A DNA stretch of 64,000 nt. It comes from Chloranthus sessilifolius (lineage: Eukaryota; Streptophyta; Magnoliopsida; Chloranthales; Chloranthaceae). The notes under the pieces are model-generated. The model made no database searches and had not been told where the DNA came from. It saw nothing but the letters and a program-made list of their open reading frames with translations. Position 1 is the first letter of the stretch. Every line of letters begins with the position of its first letter. Of this stretch, positions 21,303-34,404 are shown piece by piece. Made by a program: the position numbers and the translations under genes. The stretch is from NCBI GenBank assembly GCA_021018995.1, contig CM037588.1, positions 152,353,725-152,417,724 on the forward strand. Reading direction: 5' to 3'.

Positions 21303-21912
21303 AAGTAAAAGATGAATTTAAAAATAAGAGATAAACTCATGTGACATTGATATCCATGTTATACTCAATTTCTTATAGTTTATTGAAATTATGAATGCCA
21401 CAAGCACACACTCATGAATTATAGAAATATTTGCATTGCGATGATTGAAATTTTATATTTTAATGTATACATGTCTAGTCTATACAAGTATAAATTTACA
21501 CCACTTATTAATACGAGTGGCTAAATGAGACAAGTGTAGTTGAGGATAACATATGAGTTTATGGTGATGAGACTGCACGTGGTGTTCATGAACCTGAGAT
21601 GGATAGCGATGAAGGCTTCGTAGCCTAGCTATTTATTTCTTTTTAATATTATTATTTTTAAATGGATGAGACAACAATTGACTAGTAATTTCATTAAGAA
21701 TGTTTTAAGCTTTTAAATATGTTAGACTTTATAATTGGAAAAAAAATATTAACATGACTTTTATTACTATTTATTAATGCTTATTGATTTTTTTCCCCTT
21801 TTGTTGTTTAAGGTGCTTTTAGTGCCTTATAATATTTTTTTTTCGTAGTCTATGATATTTTATGGTACGACCTAAGATCTTAAAATAAGAGGTGAGATTT
21901 AGAGTCACTACA

Positions 21913-23590
21913 GATACGTATTGGTATCGGCCAATTTTTGATACCTTGTAAAGAACAACTAAAAACAAAGACAAATAAAAAGAAGAAGAAACCTTAGCAA
22001 ATTGTATCGTTGGTTTCAACTAGGTCTGACCTTGAGAGTTTGGGATCCCAAGGCGAGCTCCTAAAATCGGGGCCTTCTTCATATTAATCCAAAAAGAAAT
22101 TTTATTAATTTTTTTTTAACAAATAAAATAATGCTCATCTCTCTCATTATGACAAATTTCTTTGATATTTTTCAAAATTTTGCTAAAATTTACGGAAACA
22201 AAAGTTGGACGTATCTTTCAGAAAAATTTCATTGATTTCTCCGAAATCGCCAAATTTCATTAATTTCGGTGAAATTAACAAAATTTTGACAAATTTAATG
22301 AATTTTCTTTTAATTTTAATCGTTTTTGCAAAATAAATAAATTTTATAAATATTAATATACTTTATATATAATATTTTTTGTACTCCCCGAATTTTTTTT
22401 AAAACTTTTCAAAATTTTCCTGACCGAAATATTGCCAAAATTAAAAATTGTCACCATGGTTGCTTTTATATTACAAATATTTGCATATTTCATTTTACTA
22501 TTTATAATTTAAAAATGAAACTAATGAGTTAACGAAAATATATATTAAAGGAAAATAAACACAAAAATAAAAAAATTAAATAGTTGAATGTACCCCATGG
22601 ATCGAGTAATCTAACTAATACCACTGTACCATTTTTTAGTATGTTAAATGCCATTAAATCTTTCATGCCATTTTTTAGCACTTTAATAATCTCAAAATGT
22701 TACATAAATAGGTTCATTGGATAGCTCTCGTCAAGTAGATCCAAATTGATAGGTCATTTGTGAAAATTTGAGCTGTAATGAGCACGAGATCATTATTTTT
22801 AGTTGGGTCATTTAATAAGAAAAAAATTGTATATATAAATGATTCAATCAAACAAATTCGGATCGATTAAAATGGGGTTAGAGAATCCACTGGGAATATA
22901 CATAAGGCCAATCTGCCCAAGTGAGAAAGATGACCCTACCCATGACCAGCACCGACCCGACAAAGACCCAATCTGACCTATAAAACAATGCAAATACGGG
23001 GATGGGAAGAGTTGAATCCATAACCTATTGGGTAATAAGTAAAATAAGACAAGTAGCTCAACCAACTAACCCATTAACTTAATTTACTATCTTAGTACAT
23101 TGAAAATTATATTAATCAATAATCCAAAAAAACTTTTTAAAAGAGGGGGGACCCAAAAATTTGGGGGTTCGAGGCGGCCGCCTGATGGGCCTTGGCCCAA
23201 GGCCGGTCCTAGTTTCAACCCTGCAACTCCAATTAGATCTTATGTGACACCCAAAAACATGTTTAAATACCACATAGACATGCACAAGGCCGATCAATGA
23301 CCATTCATTTGTTATGTTATAATCAAAATAAAAAATGGTAAATTCTTTAAACAATAATTAAAAAACCACCGTCTATTTTTATACCATTAATCAAGCCTAT
23401 ATATTAATTTTTTAACCCCTAAGAACGGGTGAATCGTAAGAGGGAATGGTGCCGAGTGACCTTTGCAACAGTGGCGTATCCACATATAAGGTTGTGGGGG
23501 CCCAAGGCCCCACAAACCACTTAAATTTTCTATAGGGATCTCCTATGTACAAGATAAAATTAACCCACTCTATTTAAGAAGGCCCCCATA
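21913..23590. other. Unassigned repetitive AT-rich stretch
   Basis: No gene or complete element recognised. 22160-22450 is rich in short near-palindromes of the AAATTTC/GAAATTT type. 23130-23230 is G/C-rich with GGCCTTGGCCCAAGGCC. 23480-23540 has GTGGGGGCCCAAGGCCCCAC. Both look like ends of unrelated DNA transposon remnants, but I found no target duplications. Confidence 0.4.
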
Positions 23591-24338
23591 TGTGACAGCT
23601 CGAATTTTCCCAACCTAAAATTTTGAGATATATATTTTTTTTCCATCTTAAACCCAATGGAAAACCCGAACCGCCAGATCGTAGACCACAATTTGATATA
23701 GAATACTTGGTACATCCATAAATAAACAGAAATCAAAGCAATTATTACATATAGCATAATTAAAACCTCCAGATCAAAAATCCAACAAGAACAAAACTAA
23801 ATAAACACCAGTGATGACCAACCATCACCTAACAATAGTGTACACTAGTACGAATGTACCAAAACTTAACTCACCAAATCCACAAAACACAATTCTACGA
23901 TCCCTGAACAAAGTACAAATTCTTGTGCGAAAGCTCCCTTCTTTTAGTATGTAATCCGGGCCCTCCCAAACCTACACCTGTGACGTATAGTCAGGGTGAG
24001 CTAACAACTAAGCTCAGTAGAGGATAAACAACATAAATTTATATTTAACATTCGAAAACATAGCTTGATTTAAGAGTCAAAATCATCATTTAATTCTGCT
24101 TCCAAAAACTTAATCATTTCCCTTTTTTTTCAAACACATTTTTCAAAGCATTCATCAATTTCTTCTATTTCTAAACTCAACTTTAAACCTTTAACTTTAC
24201 CATGATATTCCATTCAAAAGTACACATATCCAAAAGAATCGAAAAGAATCCTAAAACAATTAGACTTATCCAAGTATATCCAAGATTTCACACGCATTAC
24301 AAATAATGTCGAATTTGCAAACACAAACACAAACATCA

Positions 24339-24792
24339 CAAGGGTGCCCAAGGGTGTTCCAAGTTTCCAATGGTGTTTAATGTTTCCAAAGTGTCCAAGG
24401 GATGCAACGATGTTCAATGGTATCCAAAGGTGTCCAATGATTCCAAAGTGTCCAAGGGTGTCCAAAGGTGTTCAATAATTCCAAGGTGTCCAAGGGATGC
24501 AATGATGTCCAAGGGTGTCCAAAGGTGTTCAATGATTCCAAGGTGTCCAAGGGTGTTCAATGTTTCCAAAGTGTCCAAGGAATGCAACGATGTTTAATGG
24601 TATCCAAGGTGTCCAAGGGATGCAATCATGTCCAAGGGTGTCCAAAGGTGCTTAATGATTCCAAGGTGTCCAAGGGTGTTCAATATTTCCAAAGTGTGTT
24701 CAATATTTCCAAAGTGTCCAACGGATGCAATGATATCCAAAGGTGTCCAATGATTCCAAGGTGTCCAAGGGATGCAATGATGTTCTAAGGGA
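24339..24792. repeat. GTGTCCAAGG minisatellite inside LTR D
   Basis: Irregular tandem copies of CCAAGGTGTCCAAGGG with GTTCAATG or GATGCAATGATG linkers. The open frames across it have no coding meaning. Element B inserted just beyond its right end. Confidence 0.9.
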
Positions 24793-24809
24793 TGCATATG
24801 CAGCGTATG

Positions 24810-26430
24810 TGTAATAGCCCGAAAAATCACGCTAAACTATGACCTCGGGATTCGTGCCCGATCGGTCACAGATTTGACCAATTAGGAGTTCGATAGTTAG
24901 TGTAGAGTGTGATGAGTGAATATGATGTGATGGGTTGTGTAGCCATGTGGTGTGTGTTGAAAATCTAAAGTCATATACACCTACTGAGGTGCATGCGCTC
25001 AACACACAAGCTAGGGGGGGGGAGATAAAAGGGTTTAATAGCCCTAAAATCAAGAGTTTGGTGGTTGAGAGAGAAGTAAAGAAGAGAGAGAGAAGAGTAA
25101 AGAGAGTGATTTATATAAGGAGTAAATGCTAGTTGAAGAAGGGAGATTTGAGCAAGAAACGTCGGATTCGACGCGAGGGATCCGCTAGAAGCAAAGCTGG
25201 AACCCTAGCCTTCCAACCACTTGATTTGAAATCAATTTGAGATTGATTCAAGGTAAATTTTTGTGAATAAAATGCATAGATCGTAGAGGCTAAATTGTAG
25301 TTGAAAATGGTTTAAATCATAGGATAATGGTTTAGAAAAATAGAGGAAAAAGTGTGGAAAAAGATTGGGAAGAACAGCTCGAAAAGGGCTGAATCTGACA
25401 ATTTCGATTAATCGAAATTGGGTTTCGATTAATCGAAATTGGCCAGGAAGTTGAAAAGTCAGAGGACCCCGATTTCGATTAATCGAATTGGAGTTCGATT
25501 AATCGACTTTGGATTTCGATTAATCGATTTGGGTATCGATTAATCGACTGGGAACCTCCAAATGGACCCGAAATTTGGAGGAAATGATTTGGGAAAATCG
25601 ACTAATCGAAATGGGATTTCGATTAATCGATTTCAATTTTCGATTAATCGATTTGGGATCGATTAATCGATTTTAGGAACTCGATTGCTCGAATTGAGAA
25701 TCGACTTGGCTGAACAGAGAATTTCGATTAATCAAATTAGAATTAGATTAATCGAATGAGAATCTCGATTAATCGATTTGAGAATCGATTAATCGATATT
25801 GACTTTCGATTAATCGATTTTGGAGTTCGATTAATTGACTGAGATAAATTATGTTGACCTTTGAGTTTGACTTTAAGATTATTGGAGGGTCTTAGACCTT
25901 CTTTATTGCATCCTTTGTGATGTGTTTCACCTGTTATGTAGTACCATAGGTGGTACGTGCGAACTAATGCACAAGGAGCCACGTGGGACCTTGATGCAAT
26001 GATCAAATGAAGACTTGAGGTAGAGAATACCTTGAACATGTACTTTATTTTACAAGAGCATGTATGTAGTGATATAGAATTCAATTCAAATATTTTATTG
26101 CTTAAGAATTGTGAAAAGTGTGTGTGCGTGTGACATCCATAAGAGTAATTATAATGAGCCATCCCCAGGGGATGAAGAAGTAAAGAGATGAGAGCATCAG
26201 GTGTGATGCAAGTGAATGGATGCATCCCAGGGATGTATCCAAGATTGAATCATGTTTGATAGGGCCTAACTGATATAAGATAGCACACTTACACGGTGAA
26301 TAACTATATGTAAGGCACCGATATTTTTGTTATTTGAGGTTTGATAGGTTACCCCACCGACGTGGCGGGATATCCACGACTGACACGGCAGGATATCCGT
26401 GACCGATACGGCGGCGAAACCGTAGGCCAG
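24810..26430 (+). repeat. 5' LTR of B, left part
   Basis: Matches 45778-47380. TATA-like GATAAAAGG near 25023, donor-like CAAG|GTAAAT at 25253, word array 25404-25838. It ends at the GCCAG duplication made by element C. Confidence 0.93.
25404..25838 (+). repeat. Palindromic-word array in 5' LTR of B
   Basis: TCGATTAATCGA words with spacers of 7-10 bp, giving centre-to-centre steps of 19-22 bp in each run examined. Confidence 0.93.
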
Positions 26431-28249
26431 TGTTGTGATATTTTTAATGTAATGTTTTACTCGCAAGTGCACGAATCGGTTTGTATATAGTGGGTGCGGA
26501 GTACGAGATCGTTCCCACGAGGATTAATGTTGAAACATCTAAAAGAGACAAGCAATTCTAGAAACCTATTAAGATTTAAGAGTATTCTACCAGTTTTATG
26601 ATTTAAGCGGTTGATGATAATTAATGACTACAAACTGAAATTCAATTTGATAATTCAAAAATAAAAGTGAAGATGATGATAAAGATGAAGATACTAAATC
26701 CTCCCATCTTTGGTCCGTTCTTCCTATAATATAAATCTAAGGATTAAATTATGAGATATTTCATTGGTAACAAACATCTTTTATGGAAGATCAATGGTCA
26801 ACACCCTAATAGGTTCCACGTTGCATCCCTGCAATCAGGACTTAGATGATTTTCATATATATAGATCTGGGATCAAGGGCACGGCTAGGCACGCATGATC
26901 TCAGGTTCAAATAAAAATCATCCCCAAAGTGGGTGAAAATTCCAACAAGAATACCACTTACAAATCTGAAATCAAGGGCATGGCTCGACACACTTTATTC
27001 AGATTAGGGATTATTTAAGATAAAATTACCATTACAGAACCAAGATCCAGGGCATGGCTCGGCACACTCGATCCCAGAACATAATCGTAATTAGATCCAC
27101 ATGATAAAAGCAAAAAGACCATAACAATGATTGGGTAAAATTACCGTCACAGATCTGAGATCCCGGGCATGACTCGGCACACGCGATCCCGGTTAGTGGC
27201 GGGGATTTCATCCATTCATGATAGCACAACAACCATAAAAATAAAATCTCATATTTTAATCCTAAATTTATATTATTAAAAGTACATCCCTCGGATGAGA
27301 ATCATTAGATCCTCATCCCTATAAATTTAGCCACACATATTGTAAGGAATTGACATAAATAAATAAAGACGGGAAAATAACATTAATTAAAATTACCTCA
27401 AACTTCAAAATAAATTACGTTGATCCACACGGATGATAATCTTCAGAAATAAAATAAATGCAGGAATAAACTTTGAACAAAATTTATGAACTGAAGGAAT
27501 GAGTACTGAAAAATTAAAGGGAACAAAGCTCTTAAAAAGAAATAATAAACTTCCATATTTCTAGGTCTAACTATGAAAAATAATGGCTAAAAACTAAGAA
27601 CACTAAAAACTAAAACTCTAATTCTAATCTCCTACGTTATTCTAATGCTGAAAAGATCTCCTCTCCGAAGTGTTTGAGTCGCTTTAAATAAACCCCGTCG
27701 CGCGGAAGTCTCCCAAGCCGACTTTTCCGGGTTGATTAATCGACCAATGGATGTCGATGCATCGAGCTAACCAAGAGTCCCAAAAAATAGACTTTTAGTG
27801 TCAGATTCGTGTCAGACTGAAATTCTGGCTCGATTAATCGACCTGTAGGGTCGATGCATCGACCCCAGAAATCCGTGAAATTCAGCACTTTCTTGTGGTT
27901 CAGACACTGCTTCGGTATTTCGGCCATAACTTTCTATTCCGAACTCGGATTGCGACAATTCTTCTGCCGTTGGAAAGATGACGAAAAGAGCTACAACTTT
28001 CATGTTTTGACAAATTTGTAATTCGGCCGTCTTGAAGGTCCAAATTTAGCCGCAAGTCGCACCAAGTTCTTGATTACCCGAAGTTGCAGTGTTTTGGCAT
28101 TATATTCAGAATTCTTGTACTGTTTTCTATACTTGGCTTGTATTTACCTGAAACACTTCAAATCTAATCAATCTTATCAGATAGCCTTCATCGGACAGCT
28201 AAATATAGGTATTTAGGGGTGAAATATCCTCATTTTTCAGTACTCATCA
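26431..28249 (-). repeat. 3' LTR of C
   Basis: 1819 bp; on the - strand it reads TGATGAGTACTG to TATCACAACA. It carries one TCGATTAATCGA-type and one TCGATGCATCGA word at 27732-27765 (22 bp apart) and another such pair near 27832-27864. A motif with GGGCATGGCTCGGCACAC is repeated four to five times between 26870 and 27190. Confidence 0.92.
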
Positions 28250-30295
28250 TACCCCCAAACCTATACTTTGCTAGTCCTCGAGCAAAGCAAACTAAAGAAA
28301 ATAAATGCCACTTTCGTAGGGAACACGATTGCACTTAGCATGTGCAACAAGCCTTTAAACCCCTAGGTGATCCTAGTGGAGGAGTTGTGTCTCCTGAGGG
28401 TTTACAGTGAAGTTACCCACAAACTTCAATATATTTTTGAAATCATCGATAAAATTGAGTTTTCAAAACATGATTCTGATAACATATATACCAAAAAACA
28501 AAAATCATTAATCAATTCAACATGCTAATTCTCAATTTTAAATAACAATGTTATACTAATCATACTAATATCCATTCAAATTAGTCTAATGCTCAAATCG
28601 TTAGATAGCTCATCCATTCATGCCTAAACGTGAAGTGTGTGCATAGCCAAACCAAAATTCATTCATCTCAAAACTAGTTCAAATGGAAAACTGTTGAATC
28701 TGTTGTTTTGACTCAATCCTCACTTTAGGTATACTCTCAAAATATAAAGACACCGATAGTGGATAAGTTTTCGCACATATGTGAGAGGTCAATACAAAGC
28801 AAATAAAATAGTCTCACATGATAAATGAAACACGATGCAATCAAAGAACAAAAATAAATCTCATAAGAAGATACTTGTATATCCTAAGCATGTCATATCA
28901 AGTGTCATAAGTATCACATATTTACTCTCCACAAGGCAGTTACTAATGCAAGATCAGATCATGAAGGTCTTTTTAGGGTTGTAATGGGGCTCAGGAAAGG
29001 GTAAGAAAGAATTGGAAGTTGGGATTCAAAGTCTCTGAGAAATTGGAAAAGAAACTCCTTTTTGATTTTTTCTATTTCTCTTCTTTTTCTTTTCTACTCT
29101 CTCACTATTTTTCTCAATTTTTTTCTATTTTTCTCAACTCACTTTTTCTCTTGAATTTCCTTTTCTTGAAGCACCTCAGATTTTTCATTATTTTTCACAA
29201 TTTTCTTTTTCTTTTTCTCCCCCTTTTTCTTTTTATTTTTGCCATACACTCTCAGTAAACACCACAACTCAGTATCTCTTCACTTACTCTCTTTTCGTTC
29301 ACTCTCATCCCTCGTTCCTAATTTCTCATAAATAAGAAGGGTAAAGCTGAATTTTCAGAAATGGTGAAGGGTTAAGGGTTAAAGGTTAACGTGGCTTATC
29401 AAAGAATGTATAAAGGTAAATTTTTAATAGGCTCAAAGGGGTACTAAAAAGATAAATTTATTTGAGGTGGGGCATTTTAAGCACAAACGAGCCAAAGATG
29501 GCCTTCAATCATGTCCTTAAAAGATAGTAATCTTGCCTATTTGTCTTGAGTAGATATACAGTACATTCTAACATAATGATATAAATTTGATTTCATGCAA
29601 AGTCACAAGTCAAAATGAAGTGTATGAGATAATGCAAAATAAGTCGTATTCAAAGAAAACTCCGAGTTTATATATTCACTCATCAATGACGGGAAATTAG
29701 CTCTAAAGCTCACTGGTTTTAGTATCCACTGAGATCCTAAGATTCAACATTCAAAACAGTTCATCGATTTCAAAGTCTTAGCTTGGTATCAGTGTAAAAA
29801 TTCTAAGCATGAATATCAAAATTATCCACAACATATCACATTAAGCTTCATCATCTTAGATACAAGTAATCAAAATATGACACTAGTATTCTCAAAATTA
29901 AATTCACATGCATCATCAACTAAAGTTTGAAAACAATCGTAAAATAATGTGCATGATGACTTCAAAAATTAAAAAAAAAAAAAAATTCAAATAAAACAAA
30001 TAAATGACGTAAAATAATTAACCATACCCCCAAACCTAAAGATGACAATGTCCTCATTGACTGAAAGAAGTAGCGCACCCCCAAACCTGTTTGAAAAAAG
30101 TACCTCAACACAAAGATCAGGTGCAGAGAATATGTGCATCAAATCGGAACATAAAAAATATATTGAAGGGAATATGGTTACACTATTGAGGGAATTAAAA
30201 ACAATCTAAACTAAATACAACAAAACAAAAAGGAACGAAAAAAAACTAATAAATCCTAAAACCTAAATCCTAAACTAAACATGAATCCAACTCTG
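28250..30295 (-). other. 3' non-coding part of C
   Basis: No credible gene. On the + strand ACCCCCAAACCT follows the LTR (28251) and recurs at about 30026 and 30076; on the - strand this gives AGGTTTGGGGGT, the likely polypurine primer region for the 3' LTR. 29060-29250 is a T/C-rich tract with low-complexity open frames. Confidence 0.6.
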
Positions 30296-30700
30296 TTAAT
30301 CATTGGTAGGCGGACCCATCCACCTCGGATCACTTAAATTGATATTCTTAGGCACAGGGAACAATTTCTCCCACAGATCAAGGGGAAATTGATGAGACAC
30401 CGCCGATTGTATGGGTGGAGGTGTGGAGACGAAAGTAGGAGATGAAGATGGGGGAGACGGTGACGGCATCACATCAATTATCTCGATATCAGTATTGACG
30501 CACGGTGTAGGAGATGTGGAGCGATTTACCTTTTTTCGAGATGGTTCTCCCCAGTAAGGAATGATCATCGGATCGAGGTCGATGATTTCAACATTGTTTG
30601 GCACAAAAGGGACCGTCCGATGAGAGCGGCGCTCCCGCTTTTTAGCAGTCTCCTCCATCTTTGATAATCGTGCTCTGGTGATGTATAATCGTCGGGCCAT
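30296..30700 (-). CDS. Small Pro/Ser-rich ORF of C, unknown
   Basis: 134 codons from ATG. A basic N-terminus (RLSKMEETAKKRERR) is followed by acidic repeats of the form VEIIDLDP and IEIIDVMP and a Pro/Ser-rich stretch. It ends at TAA. A palindromic-word array (30939-31185) lies about 240 bp upstream on the same strand. No domain is recognised. It may be the remnant of a larger element protein, and codon-level support is weak. Confidence 0.35.
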   Translation of the reverse strand: MARRLYITRARLSKMEETAKKRERRSHRTVPFVPNNVEIIDLDPMIIPYWGEPSRKKVNRSTSPTPCVNTDIEIIDVMPSPSPPSSSPTFVSTPPPIQSAVSHQFPLDLWEKLFPVPKNINLSDPRWMGPPTND

Positions 30701-30938
30701 AAGAAAGATTGTGCAGAGTTAATGAAAAGTGAGCCTAAAGGTGAATATAAAGGGAAAAAAATATAGAGTTGGAGTAGGAGTGGAAAGAGGTGTCCTGCAG
30801 AAAAGAAACAATGAAAAGTGTGGCAGTACGTCCAAGGGAGTCCACGGACGTGGGAAAAGAGGCAAATTAGAGTTCCAATAGGAGTGCCGTCGAAAAAAAC
30901 AAAAAAAAAAAAAAAAAAAAAAACGAAAAGCGGTGGGG

Positions 30939-30987
30939 TCGATTAATCGACCCTTAAAGGTCGATGCATCGACACCCAAAAATATTG

Positions 30988-31023
<36 letters not shown>

Positions 31024-31185
31024 GCAGCAGAGGGTCGATTAATCGATCCCAAAGGTCGATGCATCGACCCTTTGGGGGTCGATTCATCGACCTCCCAAAA
31101 AAAAAAAAAAATTTTTTTTTTTATTATTTTTATTTTTTTCGTAAAAAGTGGGTCGATTAATCGAGTATAACCCTCGATTAAGCGA
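30939..31185 (-). repeat. Word array in C, upstream of the small ORF
   Basis: TCGATTAATCGA, TCGATGCATCGA and TCGATTCATCGA words at 21-23 bp steps, interrupted by long poly-T and poly-A runs. Confidence 0.9.
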
Positions 31186-31358
31186 CACCATCTTGGCAGA
31201 GAGTTGGAAAATTGTGAAAATTGGCTTTTTAAAAGTGCGTTCCAACTACTCTAAAGGCAACCGGTAATTTGCAAAATTTTGACAATCCCACACAGATTAG
31301 AAAACACACTGTTTTATTGATAAAGACGATGATTACATGGACACATCTGATTTGACTC

Positions 31359-32643
31359 CTAAAATAAACAGTCTAAACAAAAGAAAGAAAAATAACACAA
31401 AACGAAAAATCCTAATCCTAGACTAATCAAACTAATCATCTCCATCCTCCTCGGCCTGGCGGGCCCTGGCGCGCATCTCATCATAACTATCAGGCCACAT
31501 ATGCTGCCCGTTCTGATGGAGGAAGGAACGATCATAGTGGCTACGGCGCAGGAGTGCACCATGTCGTCGCTGCTGCTCCTCTTGTAAAGAATGAATTTGG
31601 GCTTGGAGCGAACCAAGCGACACACCCTCCTCGGGTCCTTGATCAGGTGCATGTTGGTCATCCTGACGACGCTGACAATTGGCGTGGGGAGCCGGTTTGG
31701 TGCATCGAGGGCATCGTGGAGATTTCCAAGAGACGACATCTGCGGTTCCATTGGGACCACCATAACGATAGAAAGCAAGGTCCCGATATCATCATCCCGA
31801 GAACGGAAGCGAAGGAAATTAAGCAACTTCATAACATAATGGGGAAGTAGACCAACGGGCTTCACGATGGTAGGTTTAGCGAGTTCGTCATGGCCATACG
31901 CCATCATAAATGATCTTGAGCACGTTGATCCATGAATTGCGGTGGGCCCCATAAAGTGCTTGAACGCGATCACCGTGCGCCGTAAAGCGTGGCCGGGGAC
32001 AAAGATTGCTCTACCGACCACACTATCCCAAAACAAAAGCAAGCGGAACGCCGATCGCCTAGTGGCGATCCGAAGAAAATATGCCGCCAAGACATCTCGT
32101 TGATTATATCCTCCACGAGACTCGTCGAGTTCCTCACCCAGAATGTGATTGTGAGGGCGCCGCACGAAACATTAAAGACCTCCCAATGGTGTGCGGAAAA
32201 TCGGGCGACCACCCATCAATTGTAACAGTGAAGTGGGCGGCGACTTGATTCTCGATGGAGGCGGGCACCCATGCCATATTCTGATAGAATAACCGAACAA
32301 CGCGTTCGGACACTTTGATCATGGGTGGAGTGAGGAGAAAATGGGCATTGAGAGCCATCGCATAGGCGAGGGAAACGGCGCAGATAGGCAGTGCTTGAAA
32401 AGCCGCGAGATCAAAAACATATTCGGAACACAAGTCGCGGGTCGCGAAGCGACCACTTGGCTGATCACGTGGATGACCAGCAGGGCGTTGTACAAGTCTT
32501 CTTGCGGGCGGAAAGGTCGAAAACCATGATTGCTCGGAATGTGGAGGCGATCGAAAAACAAACTCAATCAAACTCGTAGTGAGAAACGTAGTGAGACTCC
32601 TCCATTTAAATAGGCGCAAAGGCGCCTCTCGGGACGGACACAA
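31359..32643 (-). pseudogene. Transposon-protein-like ORF of C, frameshifted
   Basis: Read on the - strand, three overlapping open frames follow one another (32643-32134, 32212-31970 and 32165-31359), so the gene is split by indels. It contains VVRLFYQNM and a following VTIDG segment, resembling LVRLFYQGL and TIEGRE of the extra ORF in A and B. Further on are LRIATRRSAFRLLLFWDS and RRTVIAFKHFMGP. I infer the same broad 'putative plant transposon protein' family. Sequence similarity is limited to a short core, so this needs a profile search. A word array lies immediately upstream (32653-33326). Confidence 0.5.
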
Positions 32644-32652
32644 TCGAAATAA

Positions 32653-33326
32653 TCGATTAATCGATCAAAAGTGTCGATTAATCGACCCTATTGAAAAGAG
32701 GCGCGTCAGAAGTCCCGACGCATGGAAAACACGCAACGTCTTTAAGTGAAAAGACGCAACGTACGGAAGTGGAAAAGTCGATTAATCGATGCACTTCATC
32801 GATTAATCGACAGAAAACGAGGCATAAAAAAACAAAAAAACGCATGCCCCGCAATAAAGGTCGATTAAGCGACTCACAAAGAATCGATTAATCGACATTA
32901 AATAAAAACAAAACTGACAAATTTTCAAGACAGCACAATTTTCAAAATGTGCAGTCGATGCATCGACTCAAGGAGTCGATTAATCGACTAAAAAAAAATC
33001 AAAAACCGTCATAAATGCAGTCTCCTTGAAAAAGGAGACTCCATAAATACTGTCGATTAATCGACCAAAAGGGTCGATTAATCGAGGTGAAGGGTCGATG
33101 CATCGACCCTGGTTGGGTCGATGAATCGACACAGCGGGTCGATGCATCGACTCCCAAAAGTTTTTTTTTTTTTTTTTTTTTTTTAAACATCGAAAAGAAA
33201 TTAACCAAAAATATAGACTGCATTGAAAAAGAAAACAGTCATTATGACTGTCGATCAATCGACTACAAGGAGTCGATTAATCGAGGGGGAGGGTCGATTA
33301 ATCGACATACACCGTCGATTAATCGA
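32653..33326 (-). repeat. Word array in C, upstream of the transposon-protein-like ORF
   Basis: TCGATTAATCGA, TCGATGCATCGA, TCGATGAATCGA and TCGATCAATCGA in short runs. Steps measured within runs are 21, 21, 23, 21 and 22, 21, 21 bp. Confidence 0.92.
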
Positions 33327-33457
33327 GGAAGAAAAATAATTTTTTTTTTTTTTTTTTTAAAGCGAAATTAATCTACAAGGTGTAAATTCACTCCGAGTCC
33401 ACCAGGATCCCAAATCTTCATGAAAAATTTTCTAAGTAGGATCAGCGATTTATTTAA

Positions 33458-34360
33458 TCATCTCGGTATTTCTCTTTTTGAGGACTTAGTTACACCCTCA
33501 TGGTGTGCCCAAGTGCCACCATTATGATCCATTTCTACCCTGTACTTGACATTCCCAAAATCACACTTCAGATTCAAACCCATGAATCTTTTTTCGGCAT
33601 TCTGTTGATTATCTATGTATTCAAAGAATGGGCAACAGATTTGAAATTCCTCTTTCTTCCCTAAACCGAATTCACACTCATCGAAAAAAGTTATGTTTCC
33701 CTTATTAGGTGTTGTAAGGGTGACATTTTCTTTCTCTTTCATCTCAATTTGATTCTCAACTCCCTCCTCGACATAAGTATCGTTCCATTCCATTTCCTCT
33801 TCTCCTCGCACTTGCACTACCTCAACGCTCGTTATGCCATTCTCAAGCATAGTGACCAATTGGTCATCCTCATATTTTTGAACAAAATCAGATGAGTCCT
33901 CTTGAAGATGTTCTTTATTCTGATCGGTAACAATGAGGGACTCCTCTATTTCAACTTTCCTTTGTAAGTACTCGATCATCTGACTAACTTGAGATTGTAT
34001 CCTAGAAATTCTTTGAGTATTGGTGTGCACCAAACCTTTTAAATATTCTGAGTAAGAAGAATTTTGGACTGGTTCATATGAGTTTGTGTCTTGAAAGTAT
34101 TGAGTTTGCTGTAAAAACTCATAAGGAAATTGGTTGGGATAAGAATTTTGATCATTGTACGGCATCATATCACACATTAGAGGTTGATTAAAATCCCACA
34201 TGTCATTAGATTGACTCTGCCAGTCATGAGTGTTCCAAACCGGATTTGGTTGGACTTGTTCAGGGTAATAATTTGAGTTATTCAAGGGACACATAGGTGA
34301 AATGTGCATCGAATTTCTACAAATAGCACATGATTTTAGATTGAATCCATACATTGACAT
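33458..34360 (-). CDS. Gag-like ORF of C with zinc knuckle
   Basis: 300 codons from the ATG at 34360. I chose this start because the longer open frame begins in poly-T. A CCHC knuckle, CAICRNSMHISPMC (C-x2-C-x4-H-x4-C, residues 11-24), is followed by an Asn/Gln/Tyr/Trp-rich stretch, as in the C-terminal half of Athila/Tat gag proteins. Next comes a coiled region around residues 105-150 and an acidic tail. The N-terminal capsid part of a normal gag is missing. It is the first ORF after the 5' LTR and is uninterrupted, so it may still be expressed. It could supply packaging or simply be a relic. Confidence 0.6.
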   Translation of the reverse strand: MSMYGFNLKSCAICRNSMHISPMCPLNNSNYYPEQVQPNPVWNTHDWQSQSNDMWDFNQPLMCDMMPYNDQNSYPNQFPYEFLQQTQYFQDTNSYEPVQNSSYSEYLKGLVHTNTQRISRIQSQVSQMIEYLQRKVEIEESLIVTDQNKEHLQEDSSDFVQKYEDDQLVTMLENGITSVEVVQVRGEEEMEWNDTYVEEGVENQIEMKEKENVTLTTPNKGNITFFDECEFGLGKKEEFQICCPFFEYIDNQQNAEKRFMGLNLKCDFGNVKYRVEMDHNGGTWAHHEGVTKSSKREIPR

Positions 34361-34404
34361 GATTTCACTAAAAATTTTTTTTTTTTTTTTTTTTTTTAAT
34401 AAAT

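Larger units (their letters stand above)
20200..21912 (+). repeat. Probable degenerate LTR
   Basis: No coding region. The order of parts mirrors the LTRs of A and B: an AACCCTAGAG leader, a donor-like CTAG|GTATGG near 20437, a palindromic-word zone (20650-20890), a tail GATGAAGGCTTCGTAG near 21610, and an end ..GTCACTACA at 21912. A Met-like but damaged primer site TTGGTATCGG follows at 21921. The left end was not found. Confidence 0.35.

Noticed and set aside
24370-24830. Frames of the KVSKGVQRC type on both strands
   Set aside because: Translation of the GTGTCCAAGG minisatellite in LTR D.
29019-29258. Phe/Leu-rich small membrane protein
   Set aside because: It is a T/C-rich low-complexity tract inside the non-coding end of element C.
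30933-33371. Short frames with poly-Phe or poly-Lys (30933-31170, 32980-33371, 34419-34613)
   Set aside because: They are made by poly-T and poly-A runs next to palindromic words.
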